Source of the DNA: Myceligenerans salitolerans | GTDB lineage: Bacteria > Actinomycetota > Actinomycetes > Actinomycetales > Cellulomonadaceae | Assembly (NCBI RefSeq): GCF_017349295.1 | Contig: NZ_JAFMPK010000023.1 | Span: 1 to 49,643 of the forward strand | DNA length: 49,643 nt | Direction: 5' to 3' | Shown here: positions 11,069-21,380 of the stretch, piece by piece | Layout of the letters: each line of letters opens with the position of its first letter | Position numbering within the stretch: position 1 is the stretch's first letter | Made by a program: the position numbers and the translations under genes | The notes under the pieces: model-generated | The model's input: the letters and a program-made list of their open reading frames with translations, nothing else | Databases searched by the model: none | What the model was told of the DNA's origin: nothing

Positions 11069-12352
11069 ATGACCGAACCCCGACCGTTGCGCGTCGCCCT
11101 GCTCGGTTGCGGAGTCGTCGGCACCCAGGTCGCGAAGACGCTCCTGTACGACCAGGAGGACCTCTCGGCACGCGTCGGGGCGCCGCTGGAGATCGCCGGC
11201 ATCGCCGTGCGCACCGTCGACGCGCCGCGTGACATCGCGATCCCGCGCGACCTGTTCACGGAGGATGCCGAGGCGCTCGTCGACCAGGCCGACGTCGTGG
11301 TCGAGCTGATGGGCGGGCTGGAGCCCGCGCGGTCCCTGCTGCTGCGGGCCATCGAGAGTGGTTCCGCCGTCGTCACCGCGAACAAGGCCCTCTTGGCCGA
11401 CGACGGCCCGTCGCTCTACGAGGCGGCCGACGCCGCGGGCGTCGACATCCACGGCGAGGCCGCCGTGGCGGGCGCGATCCCGATCGTCCGCCCGCTGCGG
11501 GAGTCGCTCGCCGGTGACGACATCACCCGCGTGCTCGGCATCGTCAACGGCACCACGAACTACGTGCTGGACCAGATGTCGACGCACGGCCTCGAACTGG
11601 ACGTCGCCGTGAAACAGGCACAGGAGCTCGGGTACGCCGAGGCCGATCCCACCGCCGACGTCGAGGGACACGACGCCGCGGCGAAGGCGGCCATCCTCGC
11701 CAGCCTGGCGTTCCACACCCGGGTGCGGATGAAGGACGTCGCGTGCGAAGGCATCTCCGGCGTCACGGCCGAGGACGTGGAGTGGGCCGACCGCACCGGC
11801 TACTGCGTGAAGCTCCTCGCGATCGCGGAGCGCACCTCCGAGGGCGTCTCCGCGCGCGTGCACCCGGCGCTGGTCCCGAAGGACCACCCCCTGGCGAACG
11901 TCCGCGGGGCGTTCAACGCGGTGTTCGTCGAGGCGGACGCGGCCGGTCCGCTGATGTTCTACGGCCAGGGGGCGGGCGGGCGTCCGACGTCGTCGGCCGT
12001 GCTGGGCGACATCGTCTCCGCCGGCCGGCACCGTGTGCTCGGCGGCAAGGGGCCGCAGGAGTCCACCTATGCCGCCCTGCCGGTGCTGCCGCAGGACGCC
12101 GCCGTCACCCGCTACCAGGTTCGCCTCGAGGTGGCCGACCGTCCCGGCGGTCTTGCCGAGGTGGCCGGCGTGCTGGGCGACCACGGCGTCTCGATCGAGA
12201 CGGTGAGCCAGACGGCAGCCACCAGCGGCAGCGCCACACTCGTCCTCACGACGCACTCCGCGCGCGAGGCCTCCCTGGCGGCCACGGTCGCCGCGGTGGA
12301 CGGGCTCGAGTCCGTCCGCCGGATCATGTCGGTCCTGCGAGTCGAGGGATGA
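11069..12352 (+). CDS. hom: Homoserine dehydrogenase
   Basis: Reduces aspartate semialdehyde to homoserine with NAD(P)H, the branch point to threonine and methionine. 427 residues: an N-terminal Rossmann fold ([13 protein letters not shown], residues about 8-22), the homoserine dehydrogenase catalytic segment ([51 protein letters not shown]), and a C-terminal ACT domain (about 350-427) that normally gives threonine feedback inhibition. GAGGAGA precedes the ATG. It overlaps thrC by four bases (ATGA), so the two are translationally coupled. In other actinobacteria lysA lies upstream; here secA does. Confidence 0.97.
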   Translation: MTEPRPLRVALLGCGVVGTQVAKTLLYDQEDLSARVGAPLEIAGIAVRTVDAPRDIAIPRDLFTEDAEALVDQADVVVELMGGLEPARSLLLRAIESGSAVVTANKALLADDGPSLYEAADAAGVDIHGEAAVAGAIPIVRPLRESLAGDDITRVLGIVNGTTNYVLDQMSTHGLELDVAVKQAQELGYAEADPTADVEGHDAAAKAAILASLAFHTRVRMKDVACEGISGVTAEDVEWADRTGYCVKLLAIAERTSEGVSARVHPALVPKDHPLANVRGAFNAVFVEADAAGPLMFYGQGAGGRPTSSAVLGDIVSAGRHRVLGGKGPQESTYAALPVLPQDAAVTRYQVRLEVADRPGGLAEVAGVLGDHGVSIETVSQTAATSGSATLVLTTHSAREASLAATVAAVDGLESVRRIMSVLRVEG

Positions 12353-13455
12353 AGATGACCGTCGCTGCCCCCATCGCCCATCAGTGGCGTGGTGTGATCC
12401 ACGAGTACGCCGACCGCCTCCCGGAGCACCTCACGACCCATGTCGTCACGCTCGGCGAGGGCGGCACTCCGCTGATCCCGGCCCCGGCGATCGGTGACCG
12501 CGTGGGCGCCGAGGTGTACGTCAAGTTCGAGGGCATGAACCCGACCGGCTCGTTCAAGGACCGCGGGATGACGACGGCGATCTCGGCCGCGGCCGCCCGG
12601 GGGGCGAAGGCGGTGGTGTGCGCCTCCACCGGCAACACCTCCGCATCGGCCGCGGCGTACGCCACGCGGGCCGGGATGGCCTGCGCGGTACTCGTACCGG
12701 ACGGCAAGATCGCCATGGGGAAGCTCAGCCAGGCCATCGCGCACGGAGCCCAGCTGCTGCAGGTGGACGGAAACTTCGACGACTGCCTGGTCGCGGCACG
12801 GAAACTGGCCGAGGCCTACCCGGTCGAGCTGGTGAACTCGGTGAACCCCGACCGCATCGAGGGGCAGAAGACCGCCGCGTTCGAGGTGGTCGACGCCTTG
12901 GGCGACGCACCGGACATCCACGTCCTGCCGGTCGGGAACGCGGGCAACATCACGGCCTACTGGAAGGGCTACACCGAGTACGCGGACCCGTCCGCGGGCC
13001 CGGTGGCGGCGTCCCGCACCCCGGCGATGTGGGGGTTCCAGGCGGCCGGCGCCGCGCCGATCGTCAAGGGTCACCCGGTGGACCAGCCGGAAACGGTGGC
13101 CACCGCGATCCGCATCGGCAACCCGGCCTCCTGGCAGCAGGCCGTCGAGGCGCGGGACACGTCCGGCGGCGTCATCGAAGCCGTGTCCGACGAGGAGATC
13201 CTCGCCGCCCACCGGATCCTGTCCGCCGAGGTCGGCGTCTTCGTGGAGCCCGCGTCCGCCGCGGGAGTCGCGGGGGTGCTGGCGCGCGCGGGACGTGGCC
13301 TCGTGCCCGCCGGCGCGCGCATCGTGATCACCGTGACGGGTCACGGGCTCAAGGATCCCGGCTGGGCGCTCCGCACGCCCGACGGGGGCGACGTCACCCC
13401 GACCAAGGTGGGCGCGGATGTCGTCACCATCGCCACGGCCCTCGGGCTCGACTGA
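12349..13455 (+). CDS. thrC: Threonine synthase
   Basis: PLP enzyme converting O-phosphohomoserine to threonine, the last step of the pathway. 368 residues from the ATG that overlaps the hom stop (ATGA); MTV two codons later is an alternative start. Seen: GEGGTPLIP, the PLP lysine Lys70 in [12 protein letters not shown], the phosphate-binding glycine loop in [16 protein letters not shown], and the C-terminal VTGHGLKDP. The length matches short, class II-type bacterial threonine synthases without the extra N-terminal domain. Confidence 0.97.
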   Translation: MKMTVAAPIAHQWRGVIHEYADRLPEHLTTHVVTLGEGGTPLIPAPAIGDRVGAEVYVKFEGMNPTGSFKDRGMTTAISAAAARGAKAVVCASTGNTSASAAAYATRAGMACAVLVPDGKIAMGKLSQAIAHGAQLLQVDGNFDDCLVAARKLAEAYPVELVNSVNPDRIEGQKTAAFEVVDALGDAPDIHVLPVGNAGNITAYWKGYTEYADPSAGPVAASRTPAMWGFQAAGAAPIVKGHPVDQPETVATAIRIGNPASWQQAVEARDTSGGVIEAVSDEEILAAHRILSAEVGVFVEPASAAGVAGVLARAGRGLVPAGARIVITVTGHGLKDPGWALRTPDGGDVTPTKVGADVVTIATALGLD

Positions 13456-13459
13456 GCAA

Positions 13460-13514
13460 GCGACGGACCGGGGTTCCCCGCTCCGGCACCACCGGCGCGG
13501 GAGCGACGGACCGG
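13460..13514. repeat. Direct repeat and small hairpin between thrC and thrB
   Basis: The 12-mer GCGACGGACCGG occurs at 13460-13471 and again at 13503-13514, flanking a CGGG/CCCG mini-hairpin (13469-13480). It occupies most of the 81-base thrC-thrB gap. Function unknown; it could affect thrB translation. Confidence 0.55.
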
Positions 13515-13536
13515 AATGATCCAGAAGGTAGACCAG

Positions 13537-14511
13537 ATGCAGCTCGGTGCCGACCACGTGGTGGTCCGGGTGCCCGCGACGAGCGCCAACCTCGGCCCGG
13601 GGTACGACGCCCTGGGACTCGCTCTCGCCGTCCACGACGAGGTCGAGGTACGTCTCGTGGCCGCCGACGAGGTGGTCGTCGACGTGGAGGGCGAGGGGGC
13701 CGGTGAGGTGCCCCTCGGTGAGGAGCACCTCGTGGTGCGCGCCCTGCGCCGGACACTCGACCTCGCGGGGGCCACGCCGACCGGGATCCACATGACGTGC
13801 CGGAACGTGATCCCGCACGGGCGGGGGATGGGATCGTCCTCGGCGGCGGTGGTCGCGGGCATCGTGGCGGCCCGTGCTCTGCTGGCCGACCCTCGTGCGA
13901 TCGACGCCGCGACGGTCCTGCGGCTCGCCACGGAGTTCGAGGGCCACCCCGACAACGCCGCACCGGCCATCGCCGGGGGCGCGACGGTCGCGTGGACCGG
14001 TGACGACGGGCCGCGAGCCGTGGACCTGGAGGTCGACCCGGCGATCGAGGCGACCGTGATCGTGCCCGAGGCCCGCCTGGAGACCTCGCGGGCCCGGGCC
14101 GCGCTGCCCGACCGGGTGGCCCATGCGGACGCCGCGTTCACGGTGGGCCGCGCGGCACTGCTCGTCGAGGCCCTGGCACGGCGGCCGGAGCTGCTCCTGG
14201 AGGCCACCGAGGACAGGCTGCACCAGTCCTACCGGGGAGAGGTGCTGGGGGAGTCGAGCGAACTGCTGCGTTCGCTGCGCGCTGAAGGGATCGCGGCGAC
14301 GATCTCGGGCGCGGGTCCGTCGGTGCTGGTACTCGCCGCCGGCCGGGATGTCGTGCGCAGGGACGCCGTTCTCGCCGCAGTCGTCGACGAGACCGCGGGC
14401 TGGCGTGTGCTCCGGCCCGGGATCGACACCGCCGGCGCCAGGGCGCGGAGACTTTCCGGTCACCCGGATGCGTTATCGTCCGTGCCGGCGACTCGGGAAA
14501 AAAGGGCCTGA
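13537..14511 (+). CDS. thrB: Homoserine kinase
   Basis: GHMP-family kinase that phosphorylates homoserine for ThrC. About 324 residues. The N-terminal substrate motif VPATSANLGPGYDALG, the ATP loop GRGMGSSSAA (about 95-104), the motif EGHPDNAAPAIAGG, and the C-terminal GAGPSVLVL are all present. Two in-frame ATGs exist, 13516 and 13537. The second is preferred because AGAAGG lies 8 bases upstream and the protein then begins close to the family's usual start. The last 25 residues are variable. Confidence 0.95.
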   Translation: MQLGADHVVVRVPATSANLGPGYDALGLALAVHDEVEVRLVAADEVVVDVEGEGAGEVPLGEEHLVVRALRRTLDLAGATPTGIHMTCRNVIPHGRGMGSSSAAVVAGIVAARALLADPRAIDAATVLRLATEFEGHPDNAAPAIAGGATVAWTGDDGPRAVDLEVDPAIEATVIVPEARLETSRARAALPDRVAHADAAFTVGRAALLVEALARRPELLLEATEDRLHQSYRGEVLGESSELLRSLRAEGIAATISGAGPSVLVLAAGRDVVRRDAVLAAVVDETAGWRVLRPGIDTAGARARRLSGHPDALSSVPATREKRA

Positions 14512-14808
14512 GTTCCCAGATACCAAGCCTTGACGAGGTGGTAGGATGCAGTGAGCCTTTCGGGATTGAAAGCGGCATCATGTGAGTCATCACGCCGCGA
14601 ACCCGTGAGCAAGGCCGAACCACCACCGCCCACACTGTGTTCGTGTGCGCGAGCTCGTTCGGCCGCCGCATCTCAGGCCGACAACTGCCCCCGTCAGCCG
14701 ACGTCGTACCACTGATGCGAGGTTTTCAGCGCCCGTTCTCAGGTGGGCGCACCGCCGATGCGGCCTCCCAGAAGAGCAGGCCGCAGTTCCGAGGGGGAAG
14801 GGTCCTTC
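14512..14808 (+). promoter_or_regulatory. rho leader region
   Basis: A 297-base gene-free stretch in front of rho. It holds a TAGGAT -10-like hexamer (14542-14547) and a TTGACG hexamer (14530-14535) that are only six bases apart, so they cannot both serve one sigma-70-type promoter. A CTTTC/GAAAG stem with a GGGATT loop (14557-14572) follows. Such long leaders on rho suggest autoregulation, since Rho commonly attenuates its own gene; this is inferred. Confidence 0.35.
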
Positions 14809-16725
14809 GTGACAGACACCACCGATAACGCCAAGCCGGCAAGTGGCTCACTGAGCACCATGCGCCTGGCAGAGCTTCAGTCGCTCGCCTCCGAGCTCGG
14901 CGTCAAGGGCATCTCGAAGATGCGCAAGAGCGATCTCGTCGAGGCCATCCGAACCACCACCGGTGAGCCCGTCTCCGGCGGCGGCGCAACGTCGCGCCGT
15001 CGACCCGCGCAGAAGAAGGCGAGCGCACCGCAGTCGGCCGAGCCCACGGCTCCTGCCGCGGCCGCGGCGGGAGGGTCCGTGGCGACCGCCGTCGCTCCCG
15101 CGACGGCGGGTGCGACCCCCGACACCGACTCCGCGCCGTCCGGCGACGATCGTGCCGCTCGCCTCGCCGAGCTCGCCGAGGCCGTCGCGCAGCCGCGCTC
15201 GCGGCGCGCGGGGCGTGAGCAGAGCGCACCCGCCGAGGACGGCCAGCCGAACGGCGACGCCGGCAGCCGCCAGGGCCAGAACCGCCAGCCCAAGCAGGAC
15301 CGCACCGGCTCCACCGGACGCGAGGGCGGTGCCCGGGACGGTGGCGGCCGCGGAGAGGCACGTCGTGACACCCGCCAGCGGGACACCGGCCCGCGCAACG
15401 ACGGTCCGCGCGCGGACGGCAACCGGGACGACGAGCGCGGCTCCCGCCGGCGCCGGGGCCGTGACCGCGGCCGTGACCGCAAGCGCCGCGGCCGCGGCCA
15501 GGGTCCGGACATGGACCTCGAGAGCGTCGAGGTCAACGAGACCGACGTGCTGCTGCCCGTGGCCGGCATCCTCGACATCCTGGACAACTACGCGTTCGTC
15601 CGGACGTCGGGCTACCTGGCGGGCCCCAACGACGTGTACGTGTCGCTCAACCAGGTGAAGAAGTCCGGCCTGCGCCGCGGAGACGCGATCACCGGTGCCG
15701 TGCGCCAGCCCCGTGAGGGCGAGGAGCCGCCGTCGGGCAAGAACGCGCGGAACAAGTTCAACGCGCTGGTCCGGCTCGACACCGTCAACGGCATGACGCC
15801 GGACGAGGCGAAGGGCCGACCCGAGTTCGGCAACCTCACGCCGCTGTACCCGCAGGAGCGACTGCGCCTGGAGAACCCCGAGGCGACGAAGCTCACGCCG
15901 CGCGTGATCGACATCGTCGCCCCGATCGGCAAGGGCCAGCGCGGCCTCATCGTGGCCCCGCCGAAGGCCGGCAAGACGCTGATGATGCAGCAGATCGCCA
16001 ACTCGATCACCAGCAACAACCCCGAGGTCCACCTCATGGTGGTGCTGGTGGACGAGCGGCCGGAGGAGGTCACCGACTTCTCGCGGTCCGTGCAGGGCGA
16101 GGTCATCTCCTCGACGTTCGACCGCCACGCCTCGGACCACACCCTGGTCGCCGAGCTCGCCATCGAGCGGGCCAAGCGGCTCGTGGAGCTGGGCCAGGAC
16201 GTCGTCGTGCTGCTCGACGGCATCACCCGCCTGAGCCGTGCGTACAACCTGGCGGCCCCGGCCTCGGGACGAATCCTGTCCGGTGGTGTGGACGCCGCCG
16301 CGCTCTACCCGCCCAAGAAGTTCTTCGGCGCGGCCCGCAACATCGAGAACGGCGGCTCGCTCACGATCCTCGCCACGGCCCTCGTGGAGACCGGCTCCAA
16401 GATGGACGAGGTGATCTTCGAGGAGTTCAAGGGCACCGGGAATATGGAGCTGCGGCTCTCGCGTTCTCTGGCCGAGAAGCGCATCTTCCCGGCGATCGAC
16501 GTCAACGCGTCGAGCACCCGGCGTGAGGAGATCCTCATGTCGAAGGAAGAGCTCTCGATCGTCTACAAGCTGCGCCGCGTCATGGGTGCACTCGACACGC
16601 AGCAGGCCACCGAACTGCTGCTGGGCAAGCTCAAGGAGCACCGGTCCAACGTCGAGTTCCTCATGGAGGTGCAGAAGACGACACCGGGCAAGCTGACCGA
16701 CGAGCAGCCCGGCGAGACCGTGTAG
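14809..16725 (+). CDS. rho: Transcription termination factor Rho
   Basis: Hexameric RNA-dependent ATPase and helicase that ends transcripts. About 638 residues. The Rho_N helical domain ([20 protein letters not shown]) is followed by a long Ala-, then Arg/Asp/Gly-rich insert (about 60-230) typical of actinobacteria, which adds RNA affinity. Next come the cold-shock-like RNA-binding domain ([17 protein letters not shown]), Walker A APPKAGKT (about 382-389), Walker [12 protein letters not shown], the Q-loop/R-loop region ([21 protein letters not shown]). The GTG at 14809 is preferred, with GAAGG 6 bases upstream; the open frame extends to 14743. Confidence 0.97.
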   Translation: MTDTTDNAKPASGSLSTMRLAELQSLASELGVKGISKMRKSDLVEAIRTTTGEPVSGGGATSRRRPAQKKASAPQSAEPTAPAAAAAGGSVATAVAPATAGATPDTDSAPSGDDRAARLAELAEAVAQPRSRRAGREQSAPAEDGQPNGDAGSRQGQNRQPKQDRTGSTGREGGARDGGGRGEARRDTRQRDTGPRNDGPRADGNRDDERGSRRRRGRDRGRDRKRRGRGQGPDMDLESVEVNETDVLLPVAGILDILDNYAFVRTSGYLAGPNDVYVSLNQVKKSGLRRGDAITGAVRQPREGEEPPSGKNARNKFNALVRLDTVNGMTPDEAKGRPEFGNLTPLYPQERLRLENPEATKLTPRVIDIVAPIGKGQRGLIVAPPKAGKTLMMQQIANSITSNNPEVHLMVVLVDERPEEVTDFSRSVQGEVISSTFDRHASDHTLVAELAIERAKRLVELGQDVVVLLDGITRLSRAYNLAAPASGRILSGGVDAAALYPPKKFFGAARNIENGGSLTILATALVETGSKMDEVIFEEFKGTGNMELRLSRSLAEKRIFPAIDVNASSTRREEILMSKEELSIVYKLRRVMGALDTQQATELLLGKLKEHRSNVEFLMEVQKTTPGKLTDEQPGETV

Positions 16726-16733
16726 TCCGCGGT

Positions 16734-16747
16734 CTGGCACAATAGAT
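16734..16747 (+). promoter_or_regulatory. Possible rpmE promoter (-10)
   Basis: CACAAT preceded by TCTGG (extended -10-like), followed by AGATCC, about 75 bases before rpmE. No recognisable -35, and part of the upstream region is rho coding sequence. Confidence 0.25.
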
Positions 16748-16817
16748 CCTCGGTCTGCCGCTTCACGGCCCGCGATCAGCGGGGCGACCCGGCAGCCTCT
16801 GACCAAGGAGCATCCCC

Positions 16818-17033
16818 ATGAAGTCCGGTATCCACCCCGAGTACGTCGTCACCGAGGTGACCTGCACCTGCGGGAACACCTTCGTGACCCGCAGCACCGA
16901 GACGTCCGGCAAGATCAACGCCGACGTGTGCAGCGCCTGCCACCCGTTCTACACGGGCAAGCAGAAGATCCTCGACACCGGTGGCCGCGTGGCCCGGTTC
17001 CAGGCGCGCTACGGCAAGAAGACCGCCAAGTAG
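16818..17033 (+). CDS. rpmE: 50S ribosomal protein L31, zinc-binding form
   Basis: Large-subunit protein bridging to the 30S head. 71 residues, with the zinc ligands of the C+ form all present (Cys16, Cys18, Cys38, Cys41), so it is the zinc-dependent paralogue, expected to be replaced by a C- form under zinc limitation. AAGGAG lies 7 bases before the ATG. It stands between rho and prfA as in most actinobacteria. Confidence 0.97.
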   Translation: MKSGIHPEYVVTEVTCTCGNTFVTRSTETSGKINADVCSACHPFYTGKQKILDTGGRVARFQARYGKKTAK

Positions 17034-17039
17034 CACCTC

Positions 17040-17107
17040 GCAGCGCCGGCGGACCCGCACCGACAACCTCTCCAGGGGCAGTCGGAGCGCGGGACCGTCG
17101 GCGCTGC
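17040..17107. terminator. Nested stem structure after rpmE
   Basis: Three nested complementary pairs share one axis: GCAGCGCCG (17040-17048) with CGGCGCTGC (17099-17107), then CCCGC with GCGGG, then CCGAC with GTCGG around a loop of about 16 bases. TGTCTTGTC follows. It begins 7 bases past the rpmE stop, and prfA starts 162 bases later. It is probably a terminator or mRNA 3'-end stabiliser for rpmE. Confidence 0.55.
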
Positions 17108-17269
17108 TGTCTTGTCGACCGCCGGTCCGGCGCTTCTGCCCGCTGCGACGCCGACCGGCGGCACGACTCGTCCGCGCACGAACCGGCCGGCGAGCCGGCG
17201 GCCCGCGTGCGGTGCCGACCAGCCCGATCAGCCCGACCCGTCCGACCCAGCCCGACCCGAGGTGACAAG

Positions 17270-18370
17270 GTGACCGAGCAGTTCTCCGCCGTCGGACCGC
17301 TGCTCGAGGAGCACGCCGAGATCGAGCGGGCTCTGGCAGACCCCGCGGTGCACGCGGACCAGGGCCGCGCGCGAAGCCTGGGGCGGAGGTACGCCGAACT
17401 CAACCAGGTGGTGTCGGCGCACCGGGCCTTCCAGCGGGCGCGCGAGGACCGTGAGACGGCCGAGGAGCTCGCCGCGCTCGAGGACGGCGGTGACCCGGAG
17501 TTCGCCGATGCGCTCCCCGATCTCCGGGCGGCCGAGACGGAGGCCGCCGAGCGGCTGCGCAGGGTCCTGATCCCGCGTGACCCGGACGACGGCCGGGACG
17601 CGATCCTCGAGATCAAGGCCGGCGAGGGGGGCGACGAGTCCGCGCTGTTCGCCGGCGACCTCCTGCGCATGTACCTCCGCTTCGCCGAGCGCCGCGGGTG
17701 GTCCACCCAGGTGCTCGACGAGAACCGCACCGAACTGGGCGGCTACAAGGACGTGCAGGTGGCGGTCAAGGCGAAGGCCGTCGAGGACCCGTCCGAGGGC
17801 GTGTGGGCCAATCTGAAGTACGAGGGCGGCGTGCACCGCGTGCAACGGGTCCCGGTCACCGAGTCGCAGGGGCGTATCCACACGTCCGCCGCGGGCGTGC
17901 TGGTGTTCCCGGAGGTGGACGACCCGGGAGAGATCGAGATCGACCAGAACGACCTGCGCATCGACGTGTACCGGTCCTCCGGCCCGGGCGGTCAGTCCGT
18001 CAACACCACCGACTCCGCGGTCCGCATCACGCACCTGCCGACCGGCATCGTGGTGTCGATGCAGAACGAGAAGTCGCAGCTGCAGAACCGCGAGGCGGCG
18101 ATGCGGGTGCTCCGGGCACGACTGCTCGCCGCGCAGCAGGAGGCCGCCGCCGCCGAGGCCGCGGACCTGCGTCGTTCGCAGGTGCGGACGGTGGACCGTT
18201 CCGAACGGATCCGGACGTACAACTTCCCGGAGAACCGGATCGCGGACCACCGCACCGGCTACAAGGCCTACAACCTGGACCAGGTTCTCGACGGTGACCT
18301 GGAACCGGTGGTCCGCTCGGCGATCGAGGCGGACGAGGCCGCGCGCCTGGCGGAGGCGGGAGAGGCGTGA
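17270..18370 (+). CDS. prfA: Peptide chain release factor 1
   Basis: Recognises UAA and UAG stop codons and triggers peptidyl-tRNA hydrolysis. 366 residues with the catalytic GGQ at 240-242 ([20 protein letters not shown]), the PCRF domain before it ([17 protein letters not shown]), and the C-terminal [15 protein letters not shown]. The GTG at 17270 is preferred, with GAGGTGACAAG just upstream; the open frame runs on through the rpmE-prfA gap without homology. prmC, its methylase, follows 85 bases later. Confidence 0.96.
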   Translation: MTEQFSAVGPLLEEHAEIERALADPAVHADQGRARSLGRRYAELNQVVSAHRAFQRAREDRETAEELAALEDGGDPEFADALPDLRAAETEAAERLRRVLIPRDPDDGRDAILEIKAGEGGDESALFAGDLLRMYLRFAERRGWSTQVLDENRTELGGYKDVQVAVKAKAVEDPSEGVWANLKYEGGVHRVQRVPVTESQGRIHTSAAGVLVFPEVDDPGEIEIDQNDLRIDVYRSSGPGGQSVNTTDSAVRITHLPTGIVVSMQNEKSQLQNREAAMRVLRARLLAAQQEAAAAEAADLRRSQVRTVDRSERIRTYNFPENRIADHRTGYKAYNLDQVLDGDLEPVVRSAIEADEAARLAEAGEA

Positions 18371-18455
18371 GCCTGCCGGTACCCGAGGGGGCCGCGTCCA
18401 CCCGGGCCCACCAGGAGCCGGCGGCCGTTCGCCCCTCCGGAGACGTCGAGACCCG

Positions 18456-19451
18456 ATGAGCACGACCGACCAGCTGATCACCGACGCGGCGCGAGTCCTG
18501 TCCGGCAGCGGTGTGGGATCACCGCGCGTCGATGCCGAGCTGCTGCTGGCGTACGTCCTCGGCGTCGACCCCGGCGAGGTCCGGCGCCGCGCGGTACTCG
18601 GTGCCCCGGTGGCCGACGACGCGCGGTCACGCTTCCACGACGTCGTCGCGCGGCGTGCGGCGCGTGAGCCGCTGCAGCACCTGACCGGCGTGGCCCACTT
18701 CCGGTATCTCACCCTGGCCGTCGGGCCGGGGGTCTTCGTTCCCCGGCCGGAGACCGAGCAGGTCGCCCAGGTGGCGATCGACGAGGCCGCCGGTCTCGCC
18801 GTCGCACCGGGCCGGTACGGGCGCGCGGACTCGGCCGGTCCGGGGGCGGAACCGGCCCGCGACGCGGCGGCCCGGGGGCCCGTCGTCGTCGATCTGTGCA
18901 CCGGGTCCGGGGCGATCGCGCTCGCCGTCGCCACGGAGGTGCCCGGGAGCCGGGTGCACGCCGTCGAGCTGGACGCCCGCGCCCATGCCTGGGCGGTTCG
19001 CAACATCGACGCGGTGAGTGCCGCACCGCCCCGGCCGCCCACCGGTGGGACCGGCGGCCTCGTGCGGCTCGTGCGGGGTGACGCGCGCACCGCGCTGCGC
19101 GTGCTCGACGGCACGGTCGACGTCGTCGTCTCCAACCCGCCGTACGTCCCGCCCGACGCCGTCCCGCGCGACGTCGAGGTCGCGGAGCACGATCCGGCCG
19201 TCGCGCTGTACGGCCTCGGCGCGGACGGTCTGGAGGTGCCCCGCGGGATCGTGGCCGCGGCGGCGCGTCTCCTGCGACCTGGCGGCCTGTTCGTCATGGA
19301 GCACGCCGAGGTCCAGTCCGGTGCCGTGCGCGCGATGGTGGACCGGACCGGTGCGTTCGAGTCCGCCACGACACGGGACGACCTCACGGGACGTCCCCGC
19401 ATGGTGGTGGCCCGGCGGGCTGCCCGGGACGAATCCACCCCCGGGTCGTGA
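18456..19451 (+). CDS. prmC: Release factor glutamine methyltransferase PrmC/HemK
   Basis: SAM-dependent enzyme that N5-methylates the glutamine of the RF GGQ motif. 331 residues: a helical N-terminal RF-binding domain, the SAM motif VVDLCTGSGAIALAVA, and the catalytic NPPY at 227-230 (VVVSNPPYVPPDA). A Gly/Ala/Arg-rich segment (about residues 110-145) sits between the N-terminal domain and the SAM motif, longer than in E. coli PrmC. It lies directly downstream of its substrate gene prfA. Confidence 0.95.
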   Translation: MSTTDQLITDAARVLSGSGVGSPRVDAELLLAYVLGVDPGEVRRRAVLGAPVADDARSRFHDVVARRAAREPLQHLTGVAHFRYLTLAVGPGVFVPRPETEQVAQVAIDEAAGLAVAPGRYGRADSAGPGAEPARDAAARGPVVVDLCTGSGAIALAVATEVPGSRVHAVELDARAHAWAVRNIDAVSAAPPRPPTGGTGGLVRLVRGDARTALRVLDGTVDVVVSNPPYVPPDAVPRDVEVAEHDPAVALYGLGADGLEVPRGIVAAAARLLRPGGLFVMEHAEVQSGAVRAMVDRTGAFESATTRDDLTGRPRMVVARRAARDESTPGS

Positions 19452-19464
19452 AAGACTGGGACTC

Positions 19465-20130
19465 GTGACCGTACCTGCACGTCCTGCGCTCGATGCCACG
19501 AACCCGCAGACCTGGGGGCCGGCGATCGACGAGGCGGTCAACGCGATATCGCGCGGTGGCCTCGTGGTGCTGCCCACCGACACCGTCTACGGGATCGCGG
19601 CCGACGCCTTCGACTCGGAAGCCGTCGCCGCCCTCCTCGCGGCCAAGGGCCGCGGCCGCCAGATGCCGCCGCCGGTGCTGATCGGCGACGCCGCCACGCT
19701 CGACGGGCTCGCCACGGACGTGCCCGAGGAAGCCCGCGACCTCGCCGAGGCGTTCTGGCCCGGCGGCTTCACCATCATCCTGCGGGCTCAGCCGTCCCTG
19801 CAGTGGGACCTGGGCGAGACCCACGGCACGGTGGCGCTGCGCATGCCGGACCACCCGGTCGCGCTCGCCCTGCTGCGCCGCACGGGACCGCTCGCGGTGT
19901 CGAGCGCGAACCTGTCCGGTCGTCCCGCGGCGATCGACGTCGACGAGGCGGTCGAGCAGCTCGGCGACTCCGTCTCGGTCTACCTGGACGGGGGCGCCGC
20001 ACCCGGCGGGACGGCCTCCACCATCGTCGACGCCACGGGGGAGCGGCTGCGCGTGGTACGGTCCGGGGCCGTCGGGCCGGAGGCGCTGCGCGAGGTGGCG
20101 CCCGTGCTGGGCCTGGAGGAAGACGCGTGA
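19465..20130 (+). CDS. L-threonylcarbamoyladenylate synthase (Sua5/YrdC/YwlC)
   Basis: Forms threonylcarbamoyl-AMP from threonine, bicarbonate and ATP for the t6A37 tRNA modification. 221 residues from the GTG at 19465. The YrdC domain is seen from LVVLPTDTVYGIAADAF through KGRGRQMPPPVLIG and FWPGGFTIILRAQ to VSSANLSGRPAA. There is no C-terminal Sua5 domain, so it is the short form. The stop overlaps the start of the next gene by four bases (GTGA). Confidence 0.95.
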   Translation: MTVPARPALDATNPQTWGPAIDEAVNAISRGGLVVLPTDTVYGIAADAFDSEAVAALLAAKGRGRQMPPPVLIGDAATLDGLATDVPEEARDLAEAFWPGGFTIILRAQPSLQWDLGETHGTVALRMPDHPVALALLRRTGPLAVSSANLSGRPAAIDVDEAVEQLGDSVSVYLDGGAAPGGTASTIVDATGERLRVVRSGAVGPEALREVAPVLGLEEDA

Positions 20131-21380
20131 GGGTGTACCTGCTGCTGATGCTCGTGGCCGCGGCGGTCACGTTCCTGACGACGCCCGCCGCCCGATGGGT
20201 GGCGCTGCGGACCTCGGCCATCTCGGCCGTCCGGGCCCGCGACGTGCACTCGGTGCCGACGCCCCGGGCGGGCGGCCTGGCGATCATGCTCGGGATCGTC
20301 GTGGCGGTGCTGCTGGCCTCGCGGATGCCGTTCCTCGAGGGGGTGTTCGCGGACCGTCAGGTCCTCGGCATCGTGGGCGGCGCGCTCATCGTCTGCCTGC
20401 TCGGCTGGGCCGACGACGTCTGGGACCTCGACTGGCTGACCAAGCTCGCGGGGCAGGTCCTCGCCGCCGGCTTCATGGCGCTCAACGAGGTCCAGCTCGT
20501 CACCATCCCCACGCCCGGCGGGCTGACGATCCCGTCGTCGCGCCTGTCGCTGATCGCCACCGTGCTCATCGTCGTGATCGCCATGAACGCGGTGAACTTC
20601 GTGGACGGGCTGGACGGTCTGGCCGCGGGCATCATCGCCATCGGTGGCGCGGCCTTCTTCCTGTACACGTACCGCCTCACGGCCGAGGACACGCCCGAGA
20701 ACTACGCGTCGCTCGCGGCCATGATGATGGCCGTGCTGGTGGGGGTGTGTGTCGGCTTCCTGCCGCACAACTTCTTCCCGTCGCGGATCTTCATGGGCGA
20801 CTCCGGATCGATGGTGCTCGGCCTGGTCATGGCCGGGGCGGCGATCACCGTGACCGGCAACATCAAGCCCGACGTCATGACCGGCGTCGCCGCGATCCCC
20901 GCACTGTTCCCCCTGCTGCTGCCCGTCGGTGTCCTCATGCTGCCGCTGACCGACATGGCCATGGCCGTCGTACGCCGTCTCGCCGCCGGGAAGTCGCCCA
21001 TGGCTCCCGACCGGCTGCACCTCCACCACCGGATGCTCGCCCTCGGCCACTCCCACCGGCGTGCCGTGCTGATCCTGTACGTCTGGACGGCGGTGTTCGC
21101 ATTCGGTGCGGCGGCGCTCGTGGAGTGGAACTGGCGCGTCGTGATGTCGTGCACCGCGGTGGCGGTCCTGATCGCGCTCGTGGTGACGATGGGCCCCCTG
21201 CGTCACCGGGGCCGCTTCCTGGACGACGACGCCGCACTGCAGCGAGCGGCGCGGGACCGTTCGCAGCCGCCGGTGCCCGCTGCCGCACCGCAGGCCGACG
21301 TCGTGGGCGCGCGAGCCGTCGCGACCGCACAGGTGGTGCCCCCGGGGCACACCGTGAAGAACGAGGAGAGCAATGTCTGA
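20127..21380 (+). CDS. WecA/TagO-type undecaprenyl-phosphate sugar-1-P transferase
   Basis: Polytopic membrane enzyme of the MraY/WecA/TagO family that moves a GlcNAc-1-phosphate onto undecaprenyl phosphate, starting cell-wall glycopolymer synthesis. 417 residues, about 10-11 TM helices. Seen: Asp96-Asp97 (ADDVWD), NFVDGLDG (157-164), IFMGDSGS, and the WecA-type HLHHR box (298-302). It starts with a GTG overlapping the previous stop by four bases. The GlcNAc specificity and the polymer made are inferred from family; this gene sits here in M. tuberculosis as well (rfe/wecA). Confidence 0.93.
   Translation: MRVYLLLMLVAAAVTFLTTPAARWVALRTSAISAVRARDVHSVPTPRAGGLAIMLGIVVAVLLASRMPFLEGVFADRQVLGIVGGALIVCLLGWADDVWDLDWLTKLAGQVLAAGFMALNEVQLVTIPTPGGLTIPSSRLSLIATVLIVVIAMNAVNFVDGLDGLAAGIIAIGGAAFFLYTYRLTAEDTPENYASLAAMMMAVLVGVCVGFLPHNFFPSRIFMGDSGSMVLGLVMAGAAITVTGNIKPDVMTGVAAIPALFPLLLPVGVLMLPLTDMAMAVVRRLAAGKSPMAPDRLHLHHRMLALGHSHRRAVLILYVWTAVFAFGAAALVEWNWRVVMSCTAVAVLIALVVTMGPLRHRGRFLDDDAALQRAARDRSQPPVPAAAPQADVVGARAVATAQVVPPGHTVKNEESNV

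Noticed and set aside
14530-14547. TTGACG and TAGGAT read as the rho promoter
   Set aside because: They are only six bases apart, too close to act as a -35/-10 pair; each may be chance.
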